Shown here in pieces: positions 49,623 to 58,650 of a stretch of DNA of 64,000 nucleotides. The stretch is from Cupriavidus necator N-1 (GTDB lineage: Bacteria > Pseudomonadota > Gammaproteobacteria > Burkholderiales > Burkholderiaceae), in the NCBI RefSeq assembly GCF_000219215.1, contig NC_015726.1, positions 2,728,001 through 2,792,000 of the forward strand, in the 5' to 3' direction. The notes below the pieces were generated by a model. That model had not been told where the DNA came from, did not search any database, and saw only the letters and a program-made list of their open reading frames with translations. Each line of letters opens with the position of its first letter. Position 1 is the first letter of the stretch. Made by a program: the position numbers and the translations under genes.

Positions 49623-50423
49623 ATGACGCGCCCCGCCGCCCGCACCCGCAGACAGGCACTCAACGAGTTGCTGGGCCTGATGGGATTGCTGATGGGAGGC
49701 GGCCTGCTGGCGGCCCAGGGCGGGCAGACCCTGGCCGCACGGCCCGCCGGCGGCGCGGCCAGCCAGCCCGCCGCCCGCCCGCCGCGCAGCGCGGCCATGC
49801 AGCCGCCGCTGCACCGCGACGCCATCGGCACGCTCGACCGCAACCTGATCACCGCCGCCAGCGCCGGCGACCAGGAACTGGTGGCGCGCCTGCTGGCCGC
49901 CGGCGCCTCGGCGCGCGCCGCAGATGAACGCGGGCGCAGCGCGCTGCTGGCGGCCGTGCAAAACCGACGCGCCGAGGTCGCGCGCACACTGCTGCTGGCC
50001 GGTGCCGACGTGAACCTGAAGGACGCCGAATCCAACAGCCCCTTCCTGCTGGCCGCCGCCACCGGCCAGGCCGATGTGGTGCGCCTGGCCCTGGCCAACG
50101 GCGCCGACCTGGCCAGCACCGACCGCTATGACGGCACCGCGCTGATCGTCGCCAGCCAGCACGGCCATGTCGAGGTGGTGAAGCTGCTGCTGAAGGCCGG
50201 CGTTGCCGTGGACCATGTCAACGACCTGGGCTGGACCGCGCTGCTGGAAGCGGTGATCCTGGGCGATGGCAGCACCCGCTACGAGGAAACGGTGCAGCTT
50301 CTGCTGGATGCCGGCGCTGACGCCAACCTCGCCGACCGCGAAGGCGTGACCCCCACGCGCCATGCGCGCGAGCGGGGCTACAAGACGATGGTGAAGATGC
50401 TGATGCGGGTGCGGGGGCATTGA
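49623..50423 (+). CDS. Exported ankyrin-repeat protein
   Basis: Protein of 266 residues with an N-terminal RTRRQALNELLGLMGLLMGGGLLAAQ segment that looks like a signal sequence, possibly Tat-type because of the RR before the hydrophobic core. Five ankyrin repeats follow from about residue 75 (NLITAASAGDQELVARLLAAGA, GRSALLAAVQNRRAEVARTLLLAGADVN and so on) to residue 255. Probably a periplasmic protein-protein interaction module; no partner is known. It starts 17 bp after the ChaC gene. Confidence 0.87.
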   Translation: MTRPAARTRRQALNELLGLMGLLMGGGLLAAQGGQTLAARPAGGAASQPAARPPRSAAMQPPLHRDAIGTLDRNLITAASAGDQELVARLLAAGASARAADERGRSALLAAVQNRRAEVARTLLLAGADVNLKDAESNSPFLLAAATGQADVVRLALANGADLASTDRYDGTALIVASQHGHVEVVKLLLKAGVAVDHVNDLGWTALLEAVILGDGSTRYEETVQLLLDAGADANLADREGVTPTRHARERGYKTMVKMLMRVRGH

Positions 50424-50439
50424 GGGCCGGCACCGTGTA

Positions 50440-50477
50440 AATGAAAAAGGCTGGTCGGTCGACCAGCCTTTTTCATT
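50440..50477. terminator. Bidirectional terminator
   Basis: AATGAAAAAGGCTGGTC, loop GGTC, then the exact 17-bp complement. Serves the ankyrin gene (+) and the acyl-CoA ligase (-). Confidence 0.95.
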
Positions 50478-50492
50478 GGCTACCCGGCTGCC

Positions 50493-52208
50493 TCAGGCCG
50501 CGGGCTTCTCCGCTGCGCCGGTGTTTCGCGCATTCTCGCTTTCCTGCAGATGGCGCCACATCACCTTGCCGGTGCCCGACTTCGGCAGCGCCTCAACGAA
50601 CTCCACCACGCGCGGGTACTTGTAGGCGGCCATGTTCTCCTTGGCCCATTCGATGATCTGCTCCGGCGTGGTCTTGCCTTTGGCATGGGCGCGCAGCACC
50701 ACCACCGCCTTGACGGTCTCGCCGCGGTACGGGTCGCGCGTGCCGATGATGCAGGCCTCCTGCACGTCCGGATGCTTGTACAGCAGGTTCTCCACCTCGG
50801 CCGGCCACACCTTGAAGCCAGACGCATTGATCATGCGCTTGAGGCGGTCGGTGATGAAGAAGTAGCCCTCTTCGTCCATGCGGCCCAGGTCGCCGGTGCG
50901 GAAGAAGGTCTTGCCCTCGAACTCGATAAAGGCGTCGCGGGTGGCGTCTTGCTTGCCCCAGTAGCCCTTGAACACCTGCGGGCCGCTGACGATGATCTCG
51001 CCGATCTCGTTGGGGGGCAGTTCCTTGAGCGTGACCGGGTCGACCACGCGCGCATCAGTGTTGAAGGTCGGCACGCCCAGGCACTGCAGCTTGGGCCGGT
51101 CCGACGGGTTGCTGTGCGTCGGCGCCATGGTCTCGGACAGGCCGTAGCCTTCCAGGTAGTTCAGCCCGAACTGCTCGCGCAGGCGCTCGGCCACGGCCTG
51201 CGGCATGGCCGCGCCGCCGCCGCCGATATAGCGCAGGCTGGACAGGTCGAACTGGGCCAGGTTGGGACTGGCCAGGAAGTCGATCACCATGGTCGGGATA
51301 TTGGTCCAGTGCGTGACCTGGTAGCGCGAGATCAGGCGACCGGCGACCTCGCGGTCCCAGCGCGGCAGCATCACCACGGTGGCGCCGCTGTAGATCGGGC
51401 CGTTCATGCCGTACTGCATGCCGGTGACGTGGAATAGCGGCAGCACCGACAGGATCACCGATTCGGCACCCGAGCCCGACCAGGTCGCGCCGCCGACGAT
51501 GTTGTGCATCACCGAGCGGTGCGTGTGGATGCAACCCTTGGGGAAGCCGGTGGTGCCCGAGGTGTATGGCATCACAGCCATATCGTCCGGGCCGGCGGTG
51601 TGCGGGCCGGGCTGCAGGCCGGCGCCCAGCGCCTCGGGCCACGCGGTGGCGCGCGCGGGCAGCGGATGCGGCGTGGTCAGCCAGGCCGGCGGCGCGTCTT
51701 CCGGATGTTCGTGCGTGGGCGGCAGCGCGTCGGCATACTGGGTCACCAGCAAATGCTGCAGGCGCTCGGCCGGCGCCAGCTCCGCCTGCGCCTGCTCGAC
51801 CCCGGCGGCCAGGTCGGCGGTGAAGATCGCCACGCGTGCCTGCGCGTCGGTGACGTAGTGCTTGAATTCCTCGGCGCGGTTCATCGGGTTGACCGGCACC
51901 ACCACCGCGTCGGCGCGCAGGATGGCGTAGTAGCTGACGATGAACTGCGGGCAGTTCTGCATGTACAGCAGCACCCGGTCACCCTTCTTCACGCCCGCCT
52001 TCTGCTGCAGCCAGCCGGCCACCGCGGTGGCCTGCGCCTCCAGTTCACGGAAGGTGATGGCATTGCCGAAGTAGCGGATCGCGGCCTTGTCGGCATAGCG
52101 GAGCGCCGAAACTTCCAGGTTGGCCCAGAGCGAGGTCTCCGGCAGCACAATGGCGGTCGGCAGGCGCTTCGGCCAGAACTGGAAATGCGGGCGAACTGGG
52201 GTCTGCAT
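50493..52208 (-). CDS. Long-chain fatty acid-CoA ligase-like enzyme
   Basis: AMP-forming acyl-CoA ligase of 571 residues. Motifs: YTSGTTGFPKGCIHTHRS (about 215-232), GYGLSETMAPTHSNP, the hinge FFRTGDLGRMDEEGYFFITDRLKRMINASGFKVWPAEVE and the C-terminal catalytic lysine in PKSGTGKVMWR. Activates a fatty or related carboxylic acid for beta-oxidation; chain length unknown. It stands alone on the minus strand. A perfect TetR-type palindrome about 60 bp upstream suggests repression by a fatty-acid or acyl-CoA sensing regulator. Confidence 0.9.
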   Translation of the reverse strand: MQTPVRPHFQFWPKRLPTAIVLPETSLWANLEVSALRYADKAAIRYFGNAITFRELEAQATAVAGWLQQKAGVKKGDRVLLYMQNCPQFIVSYYAILRADAVVVPVNPMNRAEEFKHYVTDAQARVAIFTADLAAGVEQAQAELAPAERLQHLLVTQYADALPPTHEHPEDAPPAWLTTPHPLPARATAWPEALGAGLQPGPHTAGPDDMAVMPYTSGTTGFPKGCIHTHRSVMHNIVGGATWSGSGAESVILSVLPLFHVTGMQYGMNGPIYSGATVVMLPRWDREVAGRLISRYQVTHWTNIPTMVIDFLASPNLAQFDLSSLRYIGGGGAAMPQAVAERLREQFGLNYLEGYGLSETMAPTHSNPSDRPKLQCLGVPTFNTDARVVDPVTLKELPPNEIGEIIVSGPQVFKGYWGKQDATRDAFIEFEGKTFFRTGDLGRMDEEGYFFITDRLKRMINASGFKVWPAEVENLLYKHPDVQEACIIGTRDPYRGETVKAVVVLRAHAKGKTTPEQIIEWAKENMAAYKYPRVVEFVEALPKSGTGKVMWRHLQESENARNTGAAEKPAA

Positions 52209-52268
52209 GCAACGTCTCCTGTGCGGTCTCGCGGACCGGGTCTTTCGGTATGGTCAAGGACTATAACC

Positions 52269-52280
52269 GAACGATCGTTC
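52269..52280. promoter_or_regulatory. TetR-type operator candidate
   Basis: GAACGATCGTTC, a perfect 12-bp palindrome 61 bp upstream of the acyl-CoA ligase start and 164 bp before the divergent thioredoxin gene. Many TetR regulators of fatty-acid genes bind such CGAACGNNCGTTCG-like sites. The rest of 52209-52443 shows no gene. Confidence 0.6.
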
Positions 52281-52443
52281 TATTTTCAACCACAGACTTT
52301 CCCGAACCCCGCGGGCGCGGTATCGGCACAGGCCGTTGCATTCGGCGCCTTCGCCCTCACAATAGGGGTATAGATTGCTTGCCCCCTGCGGGCGGGCGGC
52401 CCAAGCTGGCCGCTCCCGCCTCTCCCCCGATCCAGGATTCCCC

Positions 52444-53289
52444 ATGAGCGACGTCACCCTGCAGAATTTCGAAACCGAAGTGATCGAGGCCTCGCGCCAG
52501 GCGCCCGTGCTGGTCGACTTCTGGGCGCCGTGGTGCGGCCCCTGCCGCACGTTGGGCCCGATGCTGGAACGGCTGGAGGCCGAGGCCAGCGGCCAGTGGA
52601 AGTTGGTCAAGGTCAATGTCGACGAGAACCAGGACCTGGCCGCGCACTTCGGCGTGCGCAGCATCCCGCACGTGGTGGCAATTGCCGACGGCCAGGCGGT
52701 GGACCAGTTCATCGGCGTGCTGCCTGAGTCCGGCCTGCGTGAATTCCTGGGGCGGCTGATGCCCAAGCCCGCGCAGATGGCCCTGCATGACGCGCTGCAA
52801 CTGGCCGCCGAGGGCGACCGGGCCGGCGCCGAGGCGAAGTTTGACGAAGCCATTGCGCTCGACCCCGAGACCGACGCCGCCCGGCTGGCCTATATCGGCT
52901 TCCTGTTGGACGGCAATGCGATTGCCGAGGCCAGGTCGCAGTTCGAGGCCCTGTCGCCGCAGGCCGCGCAGCAGGACGCCCATGCCGCGCTGCGCATGCG
53001 CATGGACGCGATGGAGGGCCTGTCCGGCCTGCCGGACGAGTCCACCCTGAGCGCGCGCATTGCCGCCGACCCGCGCGACCTGGCCGCGCGGCTGGACCTG
53101 TCCAGGCTGCTGATCGCGCGCCAGCAGTACGAGCCGGCACTGGAGCAGTTGCTGGAAATCGTGCGCACCGACCGCACCTTCGAGGACGATATCGGCCGCA
53201 AGACCATGCTGTCGGTGTTCGAGATGCTGGCCGACCGGCCCGACGTGGTGTCGCGCTGGCGCCGCCAGCTGAGCACGGCGCTGAACTGA
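52444..53289 (+). CDS. Thioredoxin-domain co-chaperone (YbbN/CnoX type)
   Basis: Protein of 281 residues with an N-terminal thioredoxin domain (1-110) and a C-terminal TPR-like helical region (115-281), the YbbN/CnoX architecture. The active site is a full WCGPC at 30-34, whereas E. coli YbbN has lost the first cysteine. The cis-proline is in SIPHVV. CnoX proteins hold unfolded proteins under chlorine stress and hand them to GroEL/DnaK; the intact CXXC suggests this one also keeps redox activity. Confidence 0.9.
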   Translation: MSDVTLQNFETEVIEASRQAPVLVDFWAPWCGPCRTLGPMLERLEAEASGQWKLVKVNVDENQDLAAHFGVRSIPHVVAIADGQAVDQFIGVLPESGLREFLGRLMPKPAQMALHDALQLAAEGDRAGAEAKFDEAIALDPETDAARLAYIGFLLDGNAIAEARSQFEALSPQAAQQDAHAALRMRMDAMEGLSGLPDESTLSARIAADPRDLAARLDLSRLLIARQQYEPALEQLLEIVRTDRTFEDDIGRKTMLSVFEMLADRPDVVSRWRRQLSTALN

Positions 53290-53358
53290 GCGACCGGGCC
53301 GCGGCCCCGGCGCGGTAAACTGGCGGACTCAGTTCCGCCATTTTTCCTGCCATCCGCC

Positions 53359-53736
53359 ATGCCAGCGCCCCGCCTGATCGACTTCAAGACCGAGCCCGCC
53401 CCCAGCCACGACCGCCCGCGCCCGGACCGGCTGGTGTCAGGCAACCCCGACCGCACCACCTGGACGCACTACAGCGCGCAGCACGGCGATTTCGACTGCG
53501 GCATCTGGGCGTGCGAGCCGGGGGCGTGGCGCATCGCCTTCCCGGCCGGCAAGGAAGAGTTCTTCCATGTCATCAGCGGCCGGATCCGCATCAGCGACGA
53601 TGCCGGCCAGGCCAGCGACTTCGGTCCCGGCGACGCCTGCGTGATCCCGGCCGGCTTTACCGGGCTGTTCGAGGTGCTGGCGCCGGTGCGCAAGTATTTC
53701 GTGGTGATCGACCGCGACGCCGCGCACCCGGCCTGA
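53359..53736 (+). CDS. Cupin_3 (DUF861) domain protein
   Basis: Single cupin of 125 residues. The conserved strands are visible: CGIWACEPGAWRIAFPAGKEEFFHVISGRIRISDD (about 47-81) and FGPGDACVIPAGFTGLFEVLAPVRKYFVVI (about 87-116), typical of the DUF861/(S)-ureidoglycine aminohydrolase-like cupins. Only some of the usual metal-binding histidines are present (His70), so catalysis is uncertain. It stands 69 bp after the YbbN gene. Confidence 0.82.
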   Translation: MPAPRLIDFKTEPAPSHDRPRPDRLVSGNPDRTTWTHYSAQHGDFDCGIWACEPGAWRIAFPAGKEEFFHVISGRIRISDDAGQASDFGPGDACVIPAGFTGLFEVLAPVRKYFVVIDRDAAHPA

Positions 53737-53742
53737 CGGTGC

Positions 53743-54183
53743 TCAGGCCGCGGTGACGGGGCCTTCGACCAGCGTGAAGCCGTGTTCGCGCATATGCTCC
53801 ACCATCATCGCGTCCATCGACTTGACATGATGGTCGAACCAGCCCGAGAGCTCGGCCACCAGGCGGCGGCCCAGCTGAAACTCGGCATCGGTGTGCACCT
53901 TGTCGCGTACCGCGACGACCACGGCCAGCACCTGCTGGTGCTCGCCCGCGTGGCAATGGCGCGGGCCGAAGCCCATCGCCTCCATCCACTGCTCTTCCTG
54001 GGCGAAATGATGGCGGGTATGGTCGATCCATGCGTCCATCGCCGCCAGGAAGCCGGCGTCGTCGGCGCCGGCCACCGCGGCCAGCAGCTGCACGAACTCG
54101 GCATGGGTGGCGTCGGTGACCGGTTCGCCCAGATGGAGGTGGTCCGGCAGGCCGGCGGAGGAAAGCTGGTCTTTGGCGTCCAT
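53743..54183 (-). CDS. Bacteriohemerythrin-like protein
   Basis: Four-helix di-iron oxygen-binding protein of 146 residues. Ligand motifs appear in order: DATHAEF, HTRHHFAQEEQWM (His and Glu ligands), AGEHQQV and WFDHHVKSMD, matching the hemerythrin family. Function may be oxygen or NO sensing or storage in a microaerobic setting. No partner signalling domain is fused. The ATG at 54183 gives MDAKDQLSSAG; an in-frame TTG at 54216 is less likely. Confidence 0.85.
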   Translation of the reverse strand: MDAKDQLSSAGLPDHLHLGEPVTDATHAEFVQLLAAVAGADDAGFLAAMDAWIDHTRHHFAQEEQWMEAMGFGPRHCHAGEHQQVLAVVVAVRDKVHTDAEFQLGRRLVAELSGWFDHHVKSMDAMMVEHMREHGFTLVEGPVTAA

Positions 54184-54270
54184 GGGATCGACGGCAATCG
54201 TGGGGAAAAACGGCAAGGATACCGAATCGGCGCGGCCCGGGCCTGATCTGGCGCAAGCCAGGGGTATGCT

Positions 54271-54885
54271 GTGAGCGATGCGCCCTGTCCGCTACACCTA
54301 TCCCTCATGCCACGACTGATCTTCTTCTGCGGCCATGCCGGCACCGGCAAGACCACCCTCGCCCACCGCCTGATCGGCCCGCTGATGCAGGCCACCGGCG
54401 AGCCCTTCTGCCTGCTCGACAAGGACACCCTGTACGGCCGCTACAGCGCCGCGGCCATGGCCGCGATCACCGGCGACCCCAATGACCGCGACAGCCCGGC
54501 CTACCTGGACAACCTGCGCGACCCGGAATACCAGGGCCTGCTCGACACCGCGCGCGAGAACCTGGCGCTGGGCATCAGCGTGATCGTGATCGGCCCGCTG
54601 TCGCGAGAGGTCAAGGCCCACCTGCTGCATGACCCCGACTGGCTGCACGTGCCCGCCGGCACCACGGTGCGCACGGTCTGGGTCCATCTGCCTGAAGACG
54701 AGGCCCATGCGCGCATCATCCGGCGCGGCAATCCCAACGACGCCTACAAGCTGAGCCACTGGGAGGCCTACCGCACCCGGCGCTTCATGCCGGCACCCGC
54801 GGACTATCCGGAACTGATCTTTTTCGACAACCAGGCACCCGGCGACGCCGAGATCGACGGGCTGCTGAGCGCGCTGAACGCCTGA
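54271..54885 (+). CDS. P-loop kinase-like AAA protein
   Basis: Nucleotide-binding protein of 204 residues. The Walker A motif is GHAGTGKTT at 21-29, with a likely Walker B region ISVIVIGPLS near 100 and a base-binding or lid region ARIIRRGNPND. It resembles small-molecule kinases of the zeta-toxin/gluconate kinase type, but the substrate is unknown. Start GTG 54271 has AGGGG 7 bp upstream; an ATG at 54307 would place the P-loop right at the N-terminus. Confidence 0.75.
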   Translation: MSDAPCPLHLSLMPRLIFFCGHAGTGKTTLAHRLIGPLMQATGEPFCLLDKDTLYGRYSAAAMAAITGDPNDRDSPAYLDNLRDPEYQGLLDTARENLALGISVIVIGPLSREVKAHLLHDPDWLHVPAGTTVRTVWVHLPEDEAHARIIRRGNPNDAYKLSHWEAYRTRRFMPAPADYPELIFFDNQAPGDAEIDGLLSALNA

Positions 54886-54901
54886 GCGGCCCGCGCGGCC
54901 T

Positions 54902-55771
54902 TCAACCGCGCGCGATCTCGCCGATCACCGCCGACGCCGCGACAAAGCCGAACACCGCCGTCACCGCCACCGACGAGCCAAAGCCCGCGCACGCCAGCCC
55001 CTGGGGGCCGCGCATGGCTGGCTGGCCCGGCTGCCCGTCCAGCGGCGGCGCCTCGTCGATCTCGCAGGCCTGCTGCTCGGGTTCGGGGTATTGCAGCGGC
55101 TCGTCCGAATAGACCGCAGCGATGCCGAACTTCTTCTTCGGGTCGCGCGTAAAGCCCCATTGCTTGCGCAGGCCGGCGCGCACCTTGGACAGCAGCGGGT
55201 CCTGAATCGTGCGCGCCAGGTCGTCGATACGCACGCGCGTGGGGTCGAGCTGGCCGCCCGCGCCGCCGCAGGTGATCACCGGCACGCCCTGGCGCCGGGC
55301 CCAGCCGAGCATCCCGGTCTTGACGCGCACCGCGTCGATGGCGTCGATCACATAGTCATAGCCGGCGCCAAGCAGCTCGGGCACGTTGTCCGGCGTGACG
55401 AAATCATCGACCTGCGTCACCTGGCAGCGCGGGTTGATGGCCACGATGCGCTCGGCCATCGCCTCGACCTTGGCGCGCCCGTAGGCATCGCCCAGCGCAT
55501 GGATCTGGCGGTTGGTGTTGGACAGCGCGATATGGTCCAGGTCGATCAGCGTGATGCGCCCGACCGCATTGCGCGCCAGTGCCTCGGCCGCCCAGCTGCC
55601 GACGCCGCCAATGCCGACCACGCATACGCTGGCCGCCTCCAGGCGGGCCAGGCCGGCGGCGCCGTAGAGCCGTGCCACGCCGCCGAAGCGGCGGTGGTAT
55701 TCGTCTTCGGCCGGGCTTTCGTGGGTCAGCGGCTCGGGCAGGCCGGCCAGCTCGTGTGCGGCATCGTTCAT
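54902..55771 (-). CDS. tcdA: tRNA threonylcarbamoyladenosine dehydratase
   Basis: E1-like enzyme of 289 residues that cyclises t6A37 of tRNA to ct6A using ATP. The Rossmann motif GIGGVGSWAAEALARNAVGRITLIDLDHIALSNTNRQIHALG lies at 53-94 and EYHRRFGG near 24-31 is characteristic. The C-terminus has a hydrophobic stretch (GFGSSVAVTAVFGFVAASAVIGEIA) that matches the membrane-associated form in E. coli. The ATG at 55771 is chosen; 55840 is in frame. Divergent from the AsmA gene across 211 bp. Confidence 0.9.
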   Translation of the reverse strand: MNDAAHELAGLPEPLTHESPAEDEYHRRFGGVARLYGAAGLARLEAASVCVVGIGGVGSWAAEALARNAVGRITLIDLDHIALSNTNRQIHALGDAYGRAKVEAMAERIVAINPRCQVTQVDDFVTPDNVPELLGAGYDYVIDAIDAVRVKTGMLGWARRQGVPVITCGGAGGQLDPTRVRIDDLARTIQDPLLSKVRAGLRKQWGFTRDPKKKFGIAAVYSDEPLQYPEPEQQACEIDEAPPLDGQPGQPAMRGPQGLACAGFGSSVAVTAVFGFVAASAVIGEIARG

Positions 55772-55982
55772 GCTGGAGGAATCGAATCGATGGAGATCGG
55801 CAGGTTTGGCGCCCGGCTGCAGTGGGCAAGAATCCGGCATTTTCCGGCGGCGATGTCAGCCAATCCCCGACAAAGACAGGAAGCGCGCAACTATACAATA
55901 GACGTGCAGTAGTCCGTTCGCCGCCCCGCACTGGCGTGGTCGGCCCCGGCCCTGCCCCCCGCCAGACAGGAGAGCCCGCCTC

Positions 55983-58343
55983 ATGCCCGTGCGCCGCAAG
56001 GTTGTTCTGTGGAGTGTGCTGACACCAGTTGCGCTGATCGCGCTGCTGGTGGTCGTGATCCTGACCTTCGACTGGAACCGCCTCAAGCCCTGGCTCAACG
56101 ACCGCGTCTCGGAGGCCATCGGCCGCCCCTTTGCCATCAACGGCGACCTGACCGTGACCTGGCGCCGCGGTGAGGGCGAGAAAGGCTGGCATACGCTGGT
56201 GCCGTGGCCGCGGCTGTCGGCGCGCGACATCACCATCGGCAATACCGACTGGGCCAGACAGCCCCATCTGGCAACCGTGCGCGAACTGATCTTCGTGCTG
56301 CGTCCGATACCGCTGCTGGCACACCAGATCGCGGTGCCGACCATTGTTGTCGACAGCCCGGCGGTGTGGCTGGAGCGCCTGCCGGACGCCCGTAACAACT
56401 GGACCCTTGAGTTCGGCCCCAAGAAGGGCCCGTCCGAATGGGAGCTGGATATCGGCGAGGTGGTGCTGGCGCGCGGCAACCTGGCGCTGGCTGACCAGTT
56501 CAAGAAGATCGAGCTGCAGGCGGAGCTCGACACCATCGGCGGCAACCCGCTCTATGACAAGGCCCGCGACGGCGCGCTGGTGGCACCCGAGGCGTCCCAG
56601 GTGCCGCCCGGGCCGCCCGCCAGTGCGGCCGCGGCAGCCTCCGCGCCGGCGGCTTCGGCATCCGGCGCGGCCAGCGCACCCGGGGCATCGGGCCCGCCGG
56701 CCTCGGCCGCCGCTGCCAACGGCCGCTACGGCGTGCGCTGGAAAGCCACCGGCCGCTACAACGAAGCCACCATCAACGCCAGCGGCAAGGCCGGCACGGT
56801 GCTGAGCCTGCGCAACACCGACGTGCCCTTCCCGTTCCTGGCCGATGTGCGGGTTGGCACCACCCGCGCCGTGATCGAAGGCACCGTGACCAACCCCGCC
56901 CATCTGGCCGCGCTGGACGTGCATCTGACGCTGACCGGCGACAGCATGGCCAAGCTGTATGCGCTGACCGGCGTGGTGCTGCCATCCACGCCGCCATACC
57001 AAACCCGCGGCCGGCTGATGGCAACGCTGCGCAAGGAAGGCTCGGTCTACGAGTACCAGAAGTTCACCGGCCGCGTCGGCGGCAGCGACCTGTCCGGCAC
57101 GCTGACCTTCACCAAGCGTGACCCGCGCCCGCTGCTGGCGGGCAACCTGGTGTCGAACCAGCTGCGCTTTGTCGACCTGGCCCCGCTGATCGGCGCCGAT
57201 GCCAGGCCCGGCCGCCCCGCCAAGGACAGCCCGGTAGCCCAGCCCGCCGACAAGGCGCTGCCGGTGGCCCCGTTCCGCACCGAGCGCTGGGACGAGATCG
57301 ATGCCGACGTGCACTTCACCGGCAAGCGCATCATCCGCGATGCAGAACTGCCGATCAGCGACCTGGTCACCCACCTGAAGCTGCAGGGCGGCGTGCTACT
57401 GCTCGACCCGCTCAACTTCGGCGTCGCCGGCGGCAACCTGGTGTCGACCATGCGCCTCGATGGCAAGCGCGAGCCGATGGGGGCCACGGTCGACATGACC
57501 GCGCGGCACATGAAGCTGAAGCAGCTGTTCCCCACATTTGACCTGATGCGCGCCAGCATCGGCGAACTCAACGGCAGCGCCAAGCTCTCGGCCACCGGCA
57601 ATTCAGTGGCGGCGCTGATGGCCTCTTCCAACGGCGAAGCCAAGCTGCTGGTCGAGAACGGCACGGTCAGCAAGTTCCTGCTTGAAGCGATGGGGCTGAA
57701 CGTGGGCAGCGTGGTGATCCGCAAGCTGTTCGGCGACAGGCCGGTGCGGATCAACTGCGGCGTCAGCGACTTTGCCTTCACCGACGGCATCGCGCGCGCG
57801 CGCACCTTCGTGCTGGATACCGACGATGCGGTGATCGAGACCACCGGCGGCATCGACCTGCGCAATGAAAAGCTGGCGCTGACCATCCACCCGGACTCCA
57901 AGGGCCTGCGCGTGTTCTCGCTGCGCTCTCCGCTCTACGTGGGCGGCACCATGAAGAAGCCGTCCGTCAGCCCCGATATCGGCGTGCTGGCGCTGCGCGC
58001 CGGCGGCGCGCTGTCGCTGGCCCTGCTGGCACCGGTGGCGACGGCGGTGCTGCCGCTGGTGGACCTGTCGCCGGGCGGCGAAGACAACCTGTGCGCAACG
58101 CTGCTGGCCGACCTGCGCAAACGCCCGGTCGCGCCGCCGCCGGGCAAGACCTACAAGGATCCCAGGACCGGCAAGACCGCCGGCATGACCGCCGGCAAGC
58201 CGATCCCGAAGGAAACGCCGGGCACCGCCGCGCAGGCTGACGCCCAGACCCGCGAGCCGGCACGCGCCAGCGAGCGCGAGGTGCGCAAGCCGGCGCCAGC
58301 ACCGGCGCGCCCGGACAACGACGCCCTGTACAAGGGCGGTTGA
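55983..58343 (+). CDS. AsmA family envelope protein
   Basis: Large inner-membrane-anchored periplasmic protein of 786 residues. A single N-terminal helix (about 8-29) is followed by DWNRLKPWLNDRVSEAIGRPFAINGDLTV, the AsmA N-terminal domain. A long low-complexity Ala/Pro/Ser stretch (about 200-245) interrupts the beta-rich body, and the C-terminus is Lys/Pro/Ala-rich. AsmA-like proteins bridge inner and outer membranes and carry phospholipids or affect outer-membrane assembly. The ATG at 55983 has AGGAGAG upstream. Confidence 0.9.
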   Translation: MPVRRKVVLWSVLTPVALIALLVVVILTFDWNRLKPWLNDRVSEAIGRPFAINGDLTVTWRRGEGEKGWHTLVPWPRLSARDITIGNTDWARQPHLATVRELIFVLRPIPLLAHQIAVPTIVVDSPAVWLERLPDARNNWTLEFGPKKGPSEWELDIGEVVLARGNLALADQFKKIELQAELDTIGGNPLYDKARDGALVAPEASQVPPGPPASAAAAASAPAASASGAASAPGASGPPASAAAANGRYGVRWKATGRYNEATINASGKAGTVLSLRNTDVPFPFLADVRVGTTRAVIEGTVTNPAHLAALDVHLTLTGDSMAKLYALTGVVLPSTPPYQTRGRLMATLRKEGSVYEYQKFTGRVGGSDLSGTLTFTKRDPRPLLAGNLVSNQLRFVDLAPLIGADARPGRPAKDSPVAQPADKALPVAPFRTERWDEIDADVHFTGKRIIRDAELPISDLVTHLKLQGGVLLLDPLNFGVAGGNLVSTMRLDGKREPMGATVDMTARHMKLKQLFPTFDLMRASIGELNGSAKLSATGNSVAALMASSNGEAKLLVENGTVSKFLLEAMGLNVGSVVIRKLFGDRPVRINCGVSDFAFTDGIARARTFVLDTDDAVIETTGGIDLRNEKLALTIHPDSKGLRVFSLRSPLYVGGTMKKPSVSPDIGVLALRAGGALSLALLAPVATAVLPLVDLSPGGEDNLCATLLADLRKRPVAPPPGKTYKDPRTGKTAGMTAGKPIPKETPGTAAQADAQTREPARASEREVRKPAPAPARPDNDALYKGG

Positions 58344-58371
58344 GGCGCGTGCGAACCAAGGCGCGTCGCCT

Positions 58372-58389
58372 GGCGGCCACATGGCCGCC
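58372..58389. other. Stem-loop after the AsmA gene
   Basis: GGCGGCC, loop ACAT, GGCCGCC, then CTTGTCT. Possibly a weak terminator. Confidence 0.45.
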
Positions 58390-58449
58390 CTTGTCTGAAG
58401 CAAAATCGCAACACTTTGCCCCGCTGCGACATCGTGCCGCACGCAGCCG

Positions 58450-58478
58450 TTGTGCCGCGCCCACGCCCGGCGCATAAT
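58450..58478 (+). promoter_or_regulatory. Promoter for the MFS gene
   Basis: TTGTGC and CATAAT spaced by exactly 17 bp, about 170 bp before the MFS start, in the most AT-rich part of 58344-58650. A possible 15-codon leader ORF (58507-58554, MASIGCGAGSPVASF) lies in the predicted transcript, without a convincing ribosome site. Confidence 0.55.
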
Positions 58479-58650
58479 TAAACGGCCATTTATAAGAAGT
58501 TTAAGCATGGCAAGCATCGGGTGCGGTGCGGGTTCGCCCGTTGCATCCTTCTGAAGGCGCGGCTGCGGCCGCCCTTTGTTTCCTCTTTGTTTCCCGCCTC
58601 GGCACGGCCGCCGGCCGCCATGAGCGCGGCCACTGCGAGCCCCCGTTCCC

